Notes: generated by a model not told the origin, from the sequence alone. A stretch of DNA of 64,000 nucleotides from Fischerella sp. JS2 (GCF_032393985.1 NZ_CP135918.1:3844001-3908000); one strand, 5' to 3'. Positions 48,886 to 58,293 are shown, counted from the first letter of the stretch. Translations and numbers: made by a program.

Positions 48886-49051
48886 GCAAGAGGCAGAGGG
48901 CAGAAGGGGTAAGTCACAAGGGGATTCAACCCCTCCTGACTTGGAGTCACTGAACTCTCGTTCAGTGGAGTTCTTACACTCTTGCTCCTCCTGGTCGCAG
49001 CCGCGAACAGAGGGCAGAAGGAATACTGCCCTCTGCCCTCTGCCCTCTACC
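48886..49051. repeat. In-frame repeat block in the AT-ACP linker of pksE
   Basis: AGGCAGAGGGCAGAAGG at the left and a CAGAGGGCAG...CTGCCCTCTGCC palindrome at the right, with about three CTGCCCT heptamers at 49027-49049, enclose a segment rich in short palindromes (ACTGAACTC/TCAGTGGAGTT). These are typical intergenic repeats, but here the frame stays open, adding about 55 low-complexity residues (EGRRGKSQGDS, SWSQPRTEGRR) between AT and ACP. Confidence 0.7.
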
Positions 49052-52000
49052 TTTGTTGATCGATCGCCATTAGAATTAGTTTGCCAGCTTGTCGCACAAC
49101 GGGCAGAACTTCCTGTCAGTGCGATCGCAGATCATCATCGATTGTTGAGCGATCTTCATCTCAATTCAATCACAGTGAGCCAAATTGTAGTCGAAGCAGC
49201 GCGATCGCTTAATATCGCCCCACCGATTGCTCCAATTAGTTATGCCGATGCCACGGTTGCTGAAGTCGCTCAGGCATTAGAAGAACTCTTACGCCTCGGC
49301 AGTTCGCAAGCTGACAGTGTTGCAGAACGCTTACCTTCAGGTGTGGATGCTTGGGTGCGTACATTTACAATTGAACTAGTGGAGCGTTCCTTGCCTCGTC
49401 GTCAAGTTGCTAACTTGCCAGGATCTTGGAAAGTAATTACAACCTTAGATCATCCTTTAGCAGAACCTTTGCAGCAAGCATTTCAGGACTGTGAGGGTAG
49501 TGGAGTAGTCGTCTGTCTTCCTGCTGTTGAGCTTGGTACAGCATCTTTACAGGAACTTCCTCATATTGAGCTATTGCTAGAAGCCTATAGTGCAGTGTTG
49601 GCACAAGAGAATGCTCGGTTTGTGCTGGTTCAACAAAGTGGAGGTGGAGCAGGATTTGCTCGAACCCTTTATCTAGAAGCGCCACAGGTGACAACTTGTG
49701 TAGTTAATGTGCCAATGGATCGTTCCCAAGCGGCCGAATGGGTGCTGGCAGAAGCAAGAGCAGCAATAGGTTACTCTGAGGCACACTATGATGAGTTGGG
49801 AATAAGATACGAGCCAGTACTCAAAGTATTACCCCAGTTAGAAACATCTGCTGTTCCCCTGAAAGCAGATGATGTGTTGCTAGTCACAGGTGGTGGCAAA
49901 GGAATTACCGCAGAATGTGCGTTTGCCTTAGCTAAAGAAACGGGAGTGCGATTGGTGTTGTTGGGGCGATCGCAACCAGAGCGAGATCCTGAACTGTTGA
50001 CCAATCTCGACCGCATGACTGCTGCGGGAATTGAATTTCGTTACATTGCCACCGATATTACTGATGCAGTTGCAGTGAAATCGGCTATCCACACAGCAGA
50101 AGCAGCATTCGGTTCCATTTCCGCCATTCTGCACGGTGCAGCCCGCAACGTTCCGCAACTGTTGAGTAACCTGGAACAACAAGATTTTCTTCACACCCTT
50201 GCTCCTAAAGTTCAGGGTTTGCAGAATGTCCTGGCCGCAGTCAATCCAGAGGATTTGCGACTGTTGATTGGCTTTGGTTCGATCATTGCTCGCACAGGCT
50301 TACCCGGTGAGGCGGACTATGCCCTAGCAAATGAATGGCTAGTACATCTGATTCAACGCTGGCAAGCAGATCATCCTCATTGTCGCTGCTTGGCTATCGA
50401 GTGGTCGATCTGGTCTGAAGTGGGAATGGGTTCCCGTTTGGGCAGTATAGATACCCTGTTGCGGCAAGGGATTACTCCGATTCCGACAGATCAAGGGATT
50501 GCCATGCTACGTCACCTACTAACTCAGCCATTCGCTGGTTGTGCGATCGCAACTGGGCGTTTCGGTGGACTCCCGACAATCCAGCTTGAGCAAACAGAAC
50601 TGCAATTACTGCGTTTTCTAGAACAGCCACGAGTCTACTATCCTGGTGTAGAACTTGTAGTTGATGCCACCCTATCCACAGGAACCGACCTCTATCTGAA
50701 TGACCATCAGTTTCAGGGAGAACGGGTGTTTCCCGCCGTCTTGGGGTTAGAGGCAATGGCACAGGTAGCTATGGCATTGGCAAGCACAGAGGAACTACCC
50801 GTATTCGAGCAGGTAAAGTTTGAGCGTCCTGTTGTTGTTGCCGAATCCACACCTTTGAAAATTCAGATTGCTGCCTTGATGTATGAGTCGGGACACATTG
50901 AAGTTACACTCAGAAGTGAGCAGACTGGATTTGCAGTGAATCACTTCCGAGCTACCTGTTGGATTGGCACACAGGGATCAGAGATTGGTCAACTATCCAC
51001 CCATGCGCTCAATTTGGCATCTGTTGCCGATTTTGTTTCGCTGAATCCACAGCGCGACCTTTATGGTGAAATACTGTTCCATCAAGGCCGATTTCGGCGA
51101 TTGTCTAGCTATCGCCAACTGAGAGCGAAAGAGTGTCTGGCGGAAATAACACCAGATCCAGGCAGTAATTGGTTTAGCTCTTACTTACCTGCACAACTAA
51201 TTTTAGGCGATCCAGCAGTCCGAGATGCCGCAGTTCATGCCTTGCAGGCGTGCATTCCCCAGGCAACAATTTTGCCGATCGCTGTTGAGCGATTGGAATT
51301 GAGTAGTCTTCCAAGTACAGAACCACAGTTTGTCTATGCCAAAGAGCGATCGCACGATGGCAACACCTTTATTTATGACCTAGAAATTTGCGATCGCTCA
51401 GGTCAAATTCTAGAACGCTGGCAGGGATTGCAGCTAAAAGTGATTCAGTCATCACTAGCGAAAAATCCTTGGGTCGAATCATTGCTCGGCCCCTATCTGG
51501 AACGGCGAATTCAAGAACGCTTTCCTTCAGCAGATATTGCTATTATAGTTGATTGCAACCCTAATATAGAACGCCGAGTACACAGCGATCGCGTCATTCA
51601 ACAAGCTATTGGGTCAAAAGTACCAATCTGGCGGCGATTCGATGGCAAACCAGAAGTAGTAGGTTGCCAGCAAGTTTCTGTGTCTCATACCGAAGCTTTG
51701 ACTATAGCTATTGTCGGCAAAGGTGCAATTGGCTGTGATGTTGAACCCGTAGTTTCCCGTCCTGTCTCAATCTGGCAAGACTTGCTGGGGATAGAGAGAT
51801 TCAAACTAGCAGAAATTATTCATCAGGAAACGGGAGAAGACCAGAATACTGCTGCGACTCGTATTTGGACAGCAATTGAGTGTCTCAAGAAGGCTGGGGC
51901 TATAGAGAATGCCCCCCTGATCCTCGCTAGTTTAACCGCTAGTAATGATGAAGTTTTGCTCCAATCAGGAGATTTGTCGATCTCCACCTTTGATATATCT

Positions 52001-52085
52001 GTGCAGTCCTTTGCCCACAAACTAGTCTTTTCTGTGCTTCTAAACAAACGATACTTCTGAATTAAACCTACAGGAGGTACTTGCG

Positions 52086-52673
52086 ATGACGATTACCAAA
52101 AATTCCCTCAGAAACTCCAAATTCCCAATATTCCAATCTCTGATCCATGCCCTAAATGGGCGTTGGCATAAACGAGCCATGCAGATTTTTATGATTGTTA
52201 TCCTTGCTCATTTGTCCGAACACTTGTTTCAGGGATTTCAGCTTTGGGTACTGCATTGGCCTAGACCCCAATGTCTTGGCGTACTCGGACTATTCTATCC
52301 CTCTTTAGTGCATTCAGAGTGGTTGCACTACGGTCACGCTCTGTTTATGCTTTTGGGTTTAGCATTGTTGCGTCCAGCAATTACAATTACACAGGCGCTT
52401 TTCTGGTGGAATATTGCCTTTGCTATCCAATTCTGGCATCACATTGAACACGCCTTATTATTAGGTCAGTCACTGATCCATAAGAACCTATATCAATTTG
52501 CTGGGCCAGTGAGTATTGCACAGATCATCGCTCAATACTTTAGCGATCGCCCTTTTACTGGTCAACCCTGGCTGCCGCGAATCGAACTGCATCTTTTCTA
52601 CAACCTGATCGTGCTGATACCGATGCTGATCGCCCTGCGCTACCATCGGTTTCCTCCAGCGAGTGATGTTTAA
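52086..52673 (+). CDS. Histidine-rich membrane protein inside the enediyne cassette, unknown
   Basis: This 195-residue protein starts 25 nt after pksE with a strong AGGAGG site, so it belongs to the operon. About four hydrophobic segments are visible (MQIFMIVILAHL, HALFMLLGLALL, ALFWWNIAFAIQFW, NLIVLIPMLIAL). Histidines cluster near them: HLSEHLFQ, HSEWLHYGHA and WHHIEHALL. Two HxxEH motifs plus HYGH recall membrane di-iron or heme proteins, but I cannot match a family and this reading is speculative. It is not one of the five canonical cassette genes. A candidate role in oxidation or desaturation of the polyene is a hypothesis only. Confidence 0.75.
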   Translation: MTITKNSLRNSKFPIFQSLIHALNGRWHKRAMQIFMIVILAHLSEHLFQGFQLWVLHWPRPQCLGVLGLFYPSLVHSEWLHYGHALFMLLGLALLRPAITITQALFWWNIAFAIQFWHHIEHALLLGQSLIHKNLYQFAGPVSIAQIIAQYFSDRPFTGQPWLPRIELHLFYNLIVLIPMLIALRYHRFPPASDV

Positions 52674-52760
52674 TACCAATTAACCCAAATGAAACAACAG
52701 ATTTAAACCAGGAAAGTCTTGCTCCATCTAAGTTTATTAATTAAAAATTCCAAATTGGTA
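52674..52760. mobile_element. Possible IS630-derived miniature element (MITE), 87 bp
   Basis: The segment starts TACCAATT and ends AATTGGTA, the same 8-base ends (with TA) as the IS630 element at 31113-32253. It has no coding capacity. It lies directly at the stop codon of the membrane protein gene, before tebC. Confidence 0.45.
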
Positions 52761-52821
52761 TAAGTCTGTTGGTGACCATTTATGCATAGGCTACAACAAA
52801 CTTGATGTTTAAGGAGGGTAG

Positions 52822-53280
52822 ATGAAAGCATATGAATATATACATATTGTGGGTTTTGAAGAAACTAACCTCGTCGGAAATGTTTACTACGTAAACCACC
52901 TGAAATGGCAGGGTCGTTGTCGTGAGATGTTTCTTAAAGATTATGCCCCTACAATTTTGGCAGAACTATCCCAGGGTCTAGCTTTGGCTACTGTTCGGGT
53001 GTCTTGTGAGTATTTTGTCGAACTTTATGCCTTCGACACTATCGCCATCCGGATGCGTATGAAAGAACTTACCCAAAATCGAATCACAATGCTCTTTGAG
53101 TACTGGAGACTTACAAGTGGTAACGAAGAATTGATCGCTCGTGGTGAGCAGCAAATAGCCTGCATGAAACGAGAAGGAGAGCGAATGCTGCCAACACCTG
53201 TGCCAGCAGCACTGAGGGAAGCTTTACAGCCCTATGCGGAACCCAGGATGGGTAGTGGTAAGCAGGGGGTGCTGGGGTAG
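52822..53280 (+). CDS. tebC: TebC: enediyne hotdog-fold thioesterase (E10/E7 type)
   Basis: The protein is 152 residues, with an AGGAGGG site 4 nt before the ATG. The segment GFEETNLVGNVYYVNHLKW continuing QGRCREMFL is diagnostic for the CalE7/SgcE10/DynE7 thioesterases, which release the polyene chain from PksE. The remaining hotdog fold is complete (VSCEYFVELYAFDTIAIRMR, ITMLFEYW). The C-terminus runs on into GSGKQGVLG, read from a repeat that follows, so the natural end may have been extended. In actinomycetes PksE plus this enzyme yields a C15 heptaene. Confidence 0.93.
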   Translation: MKAYEYIHIVGFEETNLVGNVYYVNHLKWQGRCREMFLKDYAPTILAELSQGLALATVRVSCEYFVELYAFDTIAIRMRMKELTQNRITMLFEYWRLTSGNEELIARGEQQIACMKREGERMLPTPVPAALREALQPYAEPRMGSGKQGVLG

Positions 53281-53594
53281 AGGAAAGTGCAGGGGGAGAG
53301 AACAGAGCAGAGGGAGTAGGGGAAGCAGGGGAAGAAAGGGGGAAATAGATAATACGTTCTCCCCCAGCCCCGGCACTTTCCCAGCCTTCTCTTCTCCCCC
53401 CAGCGTCCTCAAATTTCCCAACCTCCCCTGCTTGCCATCACCCAACAATTTTGGGTTGGCAAGCCCACTAAAAAGTCATAGCCGATGCCAAGAGTGTACA
53501 TCGGCAAATCTGGTAAACCTCACTGGGGAGAAATACTCAACCGCTCTCTGCGGTTAGTATTCCCAGATTGAGATGATTTAAATGGAGGTTAATT
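53281..53594. repeat. Purine/pyrimidine repeat region after tebC
   Basis: A polypurine run (GCAGGGGGAGAGAACAGAGC...) at 53285-53345 and a pyrimidine run (CTCTTCTCCCC...) at 53355-53430 could form a long imperfect hairpin. Frames here are low-complexity and I do not call them. A GGAGG site at 53584-53588 serves the next gene. Confidence 0.55.
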
Positions 53595-54134
53595 ATGGTA
53601 TTTACTGGTCTTTTGCCGTCGATCGGTATGGAGATCCCGTGCAGTTGCTACGCGGTCAACGTACCCCTACAAGTGAATGTCCTCGGACTTGTGACGCTGG
53701 ACTTCAAGGGCGGGATCACCGTGCGAGTAGAGGAAAACCTCTCACAAGGTCTCGGCGGTGTCAAGTTAAGAGTAATTGGCCACGAGGTTTCGGCTGATAG
53801 TCCGGTACTTGGCAGAGTTACCATCAGTCAGGCCGATGCCGAGGTAACACCCCTGAGTCTGCTCGAACTCATCAAGCAGCTCCCGCCCACCTTCCGGCAA
53901 ACAATGTATCTGGATTTCACTGTTACCATCGAAAAGCCACCCGGAGGCGGCCCGCCCTTAGTGCTGTCAAACACTAAGACAGCCAGGCTGATCAACGACA
54001 ACCTGACGCAGTTTCCGCCGCAGGGTGCTGTTTATCGGCTGCAAGAACCCGTTGACCTTGCGCCTGTCGGTGCGCCGACTGAGGTCGTTGCCCAGCTGCT
54101 ACAGTTCCCCGTTACGGTTACGCACAACCCGTAA
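53595..54134 (+). CDS. Unknown beta-rich protein, 179 aa, GC-richer than neighbours
   Basis: ATG at 53595 has GGAGG 6 nt upstream. The sequence alternates short hydrophobic strands (VPLQVNVLGLVTLDFKGG, VKLRVIGHEVS, MYLDFTVTIEKP) with turns. It contains Cys residues only near the start (PCSCYAV) and no signal peptide or membrane helix. I recognise no family. Codon use is GC-richer than in the flanking genes, a hint of horizontal acquisition. It follows the enediyne-type cassette on the same strand, 314 bp after tebC, but a link (for example binding or resistance) is unproven. Confidence 0.65.
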   Translation: MVFTGLLPSIGMEIPCSCYAVNVPLQVNVLGLVTLDFKGGITVRVEENLSQGLGGVKLRVIGHEVSADSPVLGRVTISQADAEVTPLSLLELIKQLPPTFRQTMYLDFTVTIEKPPGGGPPLVLSNTKTARLINDNLTQFPPQGAVYRLQEPVDLAPVGAPTEVVAQLLQFPVTVTHNP

Positions 54135-54455
54135 CCAGCCAAACTGAGAGCCGTCGCCGTGGACTAAAAAGGGGCTAGAGCGGCCGAGGTTTTGCCAAGC
54201 TTGCTCAACTCGCCCATAGTTACCAACAGCACAGCTCAACGATGCTCACTAACAAAACCTCAGTTCGGGTTAAGATGATTTTGCCGCTAGTTCTACGAAG
54301 GAATAGGAGTTTCGTCCAACGATAGAATCATGGTTTCAGCTTATCCCGAACTCAGGTTAACTAGTTAGGACTATCATGGCAACGGTATTTAGATGCGTTT
54401 GTCCTGGGAGGGTTGGGGAGTTGACAGGTGTAGGTTTATTACATAGATGTGAAGT

Positions 54456-54550
54456 TTTGAGTATTTTAGCTGATTGACAAAAGGTGCTTTATCTTAATCT
54501 TTCACGGATGAAGAGCCTCTGACTCTTCTTGAGAATGGTGCAAGATGTCA
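54456..54550 (-). repeat. IS-end-like repeat, copy B (inverted relative to copy A)
   Basis: Positions 54456-54510 match 40121-40175 on the other strand (one mismatch). A 28-base stretch with AAGAGCCTCTGACTCTT follows, replaced by 6 bases in copy A, and then GGTGCAAGATGT, also shared. No transposase adjoins it. Confidence 0.75.
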
Positions 54551-54871
54551 TAAGACTTACAAATCAAGCATAACTTGCTTGTCTTATATTTAATTCAGCA
54601 ACTGAAATGCCCAAGTATTCTTATGTGCTTGGTTTGATTTTAATTGTCGCGGGGTCAGGCACAGCCCTACCTGCTCTTCGTGCCAGTTGCGTAAGTCCTG
54701 TGTCAGTTGAAACGGACTGAAAGATAAGTTTAGTAAGCTTTAGCTTACTTTCGCTTTCAGGCAAGAAATTTATTTCTTGGCGATCAAAAAACAGGTGCAA
54801 AACATAACATAAACCGCTTGAAAGTAGAATTAACCCAAGACAGTTTATTGTTCAATAAAATCGAGTGAAAC

Positions 54872-54921
54872 ACACCTCACCCCCTCTCCTTACTAAAGAG
54901 AGGGGGTAGGGGGTGAGGTTT
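54872..54921. repeat. Dispersed inverted repeat (CCTCACCCC family), copy 4
   Basis: CCTCACCCCCTCTCCTTACT pairs with the following AAAGAGAGGGGGTAGGGGGTGAGG. It is located 30 bp after the ctaE stop, where it may also end the oxidase transcript. Confidence 0.75.
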
Positions 54922-54952
54922 TATACCTGACTGAATTGAAAGTAGCTGTAAC

Positions 54953-55555
54953 TTACTGCCAAATGTAGAGAAGCACAAACAACACAATCCAAATCACATC
55001 AACAAAGTGCCAGAAAAGTGAAGTTGCATTCACACCAAAATGGCCAGACTCAAAATTACCTGGAATAAAAGAACGCACCAAAATAATCAACTGTAATAGA
55101 ATACCTGTGAGAACATGCAAACCGTGAAAACCAGTAAGCAGGTAGAACATTCCACCAAACGCGCCAGAAGTAAAACCAAATTCCAAACCTTTCCACTCAA
55201 TTGCCTGTCCAACCAAAAAGTAAGTCCCCATCGCTATAGTTGCCAACAAAAACAGGCGATATCTCCACAAATTGTGGCGTTGCAGCGCACGTTCTGCCAA
55301 ATAAATCACAAAACTACTAGCAACCAAAACCACCGTATTAATAGCAGGCGCTACCACTTCCAACCCATCAACACCAGGCGGCAACCAATTAGGAGTTGTG
55401 AGTTTATAAATAATATATCCGGCAAAAAAACTGAGGAAAATAACACTTTCAGATAGTAAAAATATAACGAAGCCAAACATTTTATTGCCTTCTTCGTCAT
55501 GAGTATGCTCTGCATGATGCAGGTGCAACTCTTCTGAAATCAGATAACCGTCCAT
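54953..55555 (-). CDS. ctaE: Terminal oxidase subunit III (ARTO type)
   Basis: The product is 200 residues from the ATG at 55555 (GGAGAA upstream); an earlier in-frame start at 55609 lacks family similarity. Five membrane helices of COX3 are present, with LLSESVIFLSFFAGYIIY, the GMFYLLTGFHGLHVLTGI segment and the final ATSLFWHFVDVIWIVLF. The N-terminus is His-rich (HLHHAEHTHDEE). It is the last gene of the ctaC-ctaD-ctaE operon, following ctaD after about 110 bp. Confidence 0.93.
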   Translation of the reverse strand: MDGYLISEELHLHHAEHTHDEEGNKMFGFVIFLLSESVIFLSFFAGYIIYKLTTPNWLPPGVDGLEVVAPAINTVVLVASSFVIYLAERALQRHNLWRYRLFLLATIAMGTYFLVGQAIEWKGLEFGFTSGAFGGMFYLLTGFHGLHVLTGILLQLIILVRSFIPGNFESGHFGVNATSLFWHFVDVIWIVLFVLLYIWQ

Positions 55556-55665
55556 TGCTGAAATTCTCCGTACAGTTAGCAGCATCAACAGGTTGTAATT
55601 TAAACGCAAAGGAACGCTGAGTTTAGCGCAGAGGAACGCGGAGTTTTAGTTTCCGCGTCTTTGCG

Positions 55666-57369
55666 TCAATCTATACTCGTTAAAGTAGGGTTAGTAGATA
55701 GATAGTTATGACTATGAGTTTGAGCAACTAAAGGTTCCAACTTGCCATATCCATAAGGCTCACTAATGACCACAGGAATCTCTTCAAAATTTTCTATAGG
55801 TGGTGGTGAAGAAACTTCCCATTCCAAACCAATAGCTTGCCAAGGATTAGCTGATGCTTCCTCGCCACCTACCCAAGCACTAATCATATTCAGAATAAAA
55901 GGTAGAGTAGACATACCTAACATAAACGCACCAACACTAGCAACAATATTCCATAACTCATACTCTGGAGCGTAGGAAGCAACTCTACGCAACATCCCTT
56001 GTAATCCTAATGGATGCATAGGGAAGAAGTTGAGGTTAGTACCAATAAACGCTAACCAAAAATGCAACTTACCCAAACCTTCGTAGTACATTTTGCCTGT
56101 CATCTTGGGGAACCAATGGTACATGGCTGCATACATCCCCATCGTCACCGTTCCATAAAGAACATAGTGGAAGTGACCAACGACAAAGTAGGTATTGTTG
56201 ACGTGAACATCCACAGGCACAGAAGAAAGCATGATGCCTGTAATCCCAGCAAAGACAAACAACACCAATCCACCTAAGGCAAACAACATGGGTGTAGTTA
56301 GGCGTAATTTACCGCCCCATATTGTCGCTACCCAAGCAAACACTTTAATTCCAGTCGGTACAGAGACAAACATAGTTGTCAACATGAAAATCATCCGCAT
56401 CCAACCAGGAGTTCCACTGACATACATGTGGTGTACCCAGACGATCGCACTGACTACGGCAATTAAGATTGAGGAAACGGCGACTACTTTGTAACCAAAT
56501 AAAGGTTTACGAGCATAAACGGGGAATATCTCTGAGAAAATCCCAAAGATGGGCAGAATAATCACGTAAACAGCAGGGTGAGAGTAAAACCAGAAGTAGT
56601 GCTGGAACATGACTGGATTACCACCGTTCGCTGGGTTAAAAAAGCCAGTACCAACGGTGAGGTCGAGTAACAGCATGACTGCACCTGCTGTCAAGGCTGG
56701 GAGTCCGAAAAGTTGGATAATTTGAGCGCTGAATACTGCCCAAACGAACAGGGGCATTCTAAAGAAGGTCATCCCTGGGGCGCGCATCTTCACAATCGTG
56801 GTGACAAAGTTGACTGCGCCCATAATTGAAGACACACCAGAAATTGCCACTGCGAGCAACCAGATGACTTGTCCGTTAATTAAGTTACCTGTGGGATTCT
56901 GGAGACTCACTGGTGGGTAAGACCACCAACCAGCTTGGGCTGGGCCACCAGGCACAAAAAAGCTAGCCATTAACAGAATGCCGACAACTGGTACCATCCA
57001 AAAAGCGGCAGCATTAAGGCGAGGAAATGCCATGTCCCGCGCCCCTATCATCAGGGGTACAAGGTAGTTTGCTATACCAACTAAGGATGGGAATGTCCAC
57101 AGGAACAGCATGACTGTACCATGCATGGTAAACATGCCGTTGTACATGGTGCGGTCAATTAAATCTGAATCAGGGGTGATGAGTTCTCCCCGCAGTATCA
57201 TGGCAAAGATACCGCCTACCAGGAAGAAAATGAATGAAGTAACAAGGTACTGGATACCAATGACCTTGTGATCAGTACTAAAGCTGAAGTATCGCTTCCA
57301 GTTATCAGGACTGGGGTGATGAGTTTGTTCACCTGCGATACCGATACTTTCAATGGTAACGTTGGTCAT
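55666..57369 (-). CDS. ctaD: Heme-copper terminal oxidase subunit I
   Basis: The protein is 567 residues with 12 membrane helices. Heme and copper ligands are present: His in MFTMHGTVMLFLW (low-spin heme), the CuB His and linked Tyr in FYSHPAVYVIILP, the His-His pair in IVWVHHMYVSGT and the two heme ligands in VVGHFHYVLYG. It reduces oxygen to water and pumps protons. It is 12 nt downstream of ctaC. Sequence alone does not decide cytochrome c versus quinol use; subunit II does. Confidence 0.95.
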   Translation of the reverse strand: MTNVTIESIGIAGEQTHHPSPDNWKRYFSFSTDHKVIGIQYLVTSFIFFLVGGIFAMILRGELITPDSDLIDRTMYNGMFTMHGTVMLFLWTFPSLVGIANYLVPLMIGARDMAFPRLNAAAFWMVPVVGILLMASFFVPGGPAQAGWWSYPPVSLQNPTGNLINGQVIWLLAVAISGVSSIMGAVNFVTTIVKMRAPGMTFFRMPLFVWAVFSAQIIQLFGLPALTAGAVMLLLDLTVGTGFFNPANGGNPVMFQHYFWFYSHPAVYVIILPIFGIFSEIFPVYARKPLFGYKVVAVSSILIAVVSAIVWVHHMYVSGTPGWMRMIFMLTTMFVSVPTGIKVFAWVATIWGGKLRLTTPMLFALGGLVLFVFAGITGIMLSSVPVDVHVNNTYFVVGHFHYVLYGTVTMGMYAAMYHWFPKMTGKMYYEGLGKLHFWLAFIGTNLNFFPMHPLGLQGMLRRVASYAPEYELWNIVASVGAFMLGMSTLPFILNMISAWVGGEEASANPWQAIGLEWEVSSPPPIENFEEIPVVISEPYGYGKLEPLVAQTHSHNYLSTNPTLTSID

Positions 57370-57381
57370 CGCTTTGTTTTC

Positions 57382-58293
57382 CTATGAACCAGGATAATTA
57401 ACCACAGGAGGTGCAGCCGGGGCGACTGTTGTCCAGCCAGCTGCTTGGGCATACTCAGAAACTGCCTGATTTTTGGCTGGAGAAGGTTTGCGGGTTGCAG
57501 CTTTGGTGAGCCACTGCTGGTAATCTTCTGGTGATTCAACTACAACATCGGCTTGCATGGTTGCAAAGTATGTACCACTGTATTGAGAATCTGTGAGTTG
57601 ATATTTACCCAGCCGAATGGGGGTGAATTCAAAGTCTATAGTTTGGTTAGGCACTATGTCTTGTTTGAGGCGAAAGGCTGGTACGTACAAGCCATGCAGA
57701 ACATCTTCAGATTGCAGTGCGAGACGCACTCTTTTGTTCGCGGGTAGGTGTAGTTCACTACTGGTGACATTCTTTTCTGGATAGTGGAAGACCCAAGCCC
57801 ATTGTTTGGCAAGAACATCGATTTTTTCTACAGGTGTAGTGGTAGCGTCAACAGGTGCGTCTTTTGGTGCTGCATAAGCTGATTCCATCCCCATCGGCAT
57901 ACGGAAATGGACGTGTTCATTTGGCCCTTGAATCCCCATTTGCTCGTAGATTTGGTAGCTGTAACCAGCAATCCACAGTACCAGCATAATGGGGATAGCT
58001 GTCCAGACGACTTCGAGGGTAATATTTCCTTCGATTGGTGGCCCGTCGCTGATGTCGCCTTTTTTCGCCCGATGAAAAATAACCGAATACATCAGAGTTC
58101 CGGTGACACCCAGGAAGATAAATGCTCCGAGTGTTACCAAGAAGCTAATCAAATCATCAACGAGTCGCGATTCCGCAGCCGCCTGGGGAGGAAGCCAGGA
58201 GTAAGCCTGTTTCCCAATCCAGAGACTAGTAGTTGTGAGTGCGATCGCACTCGTTGCAAAGGTGAGAATTTTGAGTAATTTCTGGATTTTCAT
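57382..58293 (-). CDS. ctaC: Terminal oxidase subunit II lacking CuA (ARTO-like quinol oxidase)
   Basis: The protein is 303 residues, with two membrane helices (IALTTTSLWIG and FLVTLGAFIFLGVTGTLMYSV) and a cupredoxin domain. The first CuA His is present (His200 in DVLHGLYVPAF). The usual CxxxCxxxHxxM region reads DSQYSGTYFATM, so both Cys are replaced (Asp235, Ser239) and the second His is Phe243; only Met246 remains. Loss of CuA is the mark of the alternative respiratory terminal oxidase of cyanobacteria (CtaCII/CtaDII/CtaEII, cox3 in Anabaena), thought to oxidise quinol and, in heterocystous species, to protect nitrogenase. It leads the subunit genes, after two DUF2231 genes. Confidence 0.9.
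   Translation of the reverse strand: MKIQKLLKILTFATSAIALTTTSLWIGKQAYSWLPPQAAAESRLVDDLISFLVTLGAFIFLGVTGTLMYSVIFHRAKKGDISDGPPIEGNITLEVVWTAIPIMLVLWIAGYSYQIYEQMGIQGPNEHVHFRMPMGMESAYAAPKDAPVDATTTPVEKIDVLAKQWAWVFHYPEKNVTSSELHLPANKRVRLALQSEDVLHGLYVPAFRLKQDIVPNQTIDFEFTPIRLGKYQLTDSQYSGTYFATMQADVVVESPEDYQQWLTKAATRKPSPAKNQAVSEYAQAAGWTTVAPAAPPVVNYPGS

Larger units (their letters stand above)
45402..52060 (+). pseudogene. pksE: PksE: iterative enediyne-type polyketide synthase, split by IS1
   Basis: It would be about 1964 residues if 46621-47384 (IS plus one target duplication) were removed, in one continuous frame. Domains in order: KS with Cys212 (VDGACSSSL), His345 (FEGHGTGTK) and His385 (ANIGHTKAAAG); AT (GHSLGELSA, SHAFHS); ACP with LNSI serine; KR (VTGGGKGI); DH (LNDHQFQG); C-terminal phosphopantetheinyl transferase (GCDVEPV, RIWTAIECLKKAG). 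This KS-AT-ACP-KR-DH-PPTase order is specific to enediyne synthases, which make a linear polyene on a single ACP. The IS stops translation after residue 406, inside KS, before the GFGGINTHV motif. Upstream GGAGG lies 11 nt before the ATG. As it stands the gene cannot make full-length enzyme. Confidence 0.92.
54135..54952. other. Intergenic region with repeats
   Basis: No gene is seen in about 820 bp. It contains a second IS-end-like repeat (54456-54550), a GTAAGCTT/AAGCTTAC-type palindrome near 54732 and a dispersed inverted repeat at 54872-54921. Confidence 0.55.

Noticed and set aside
45402-52060. Heterocyst glycolipid synthase (hglE) or PUFA-type synthase
   Set aside because: The C-terminal phosphopantetheinyl transferase, single ACP, and UnbL/UnbV/UnbU/TebC neighbours fit the enediyne PksE type and not HglE.
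53224-53557. Overlapping frames after tebC on both strands
   Set aside because: They are read from purine/pyrimidine-rich repeats and have low-complexity products.
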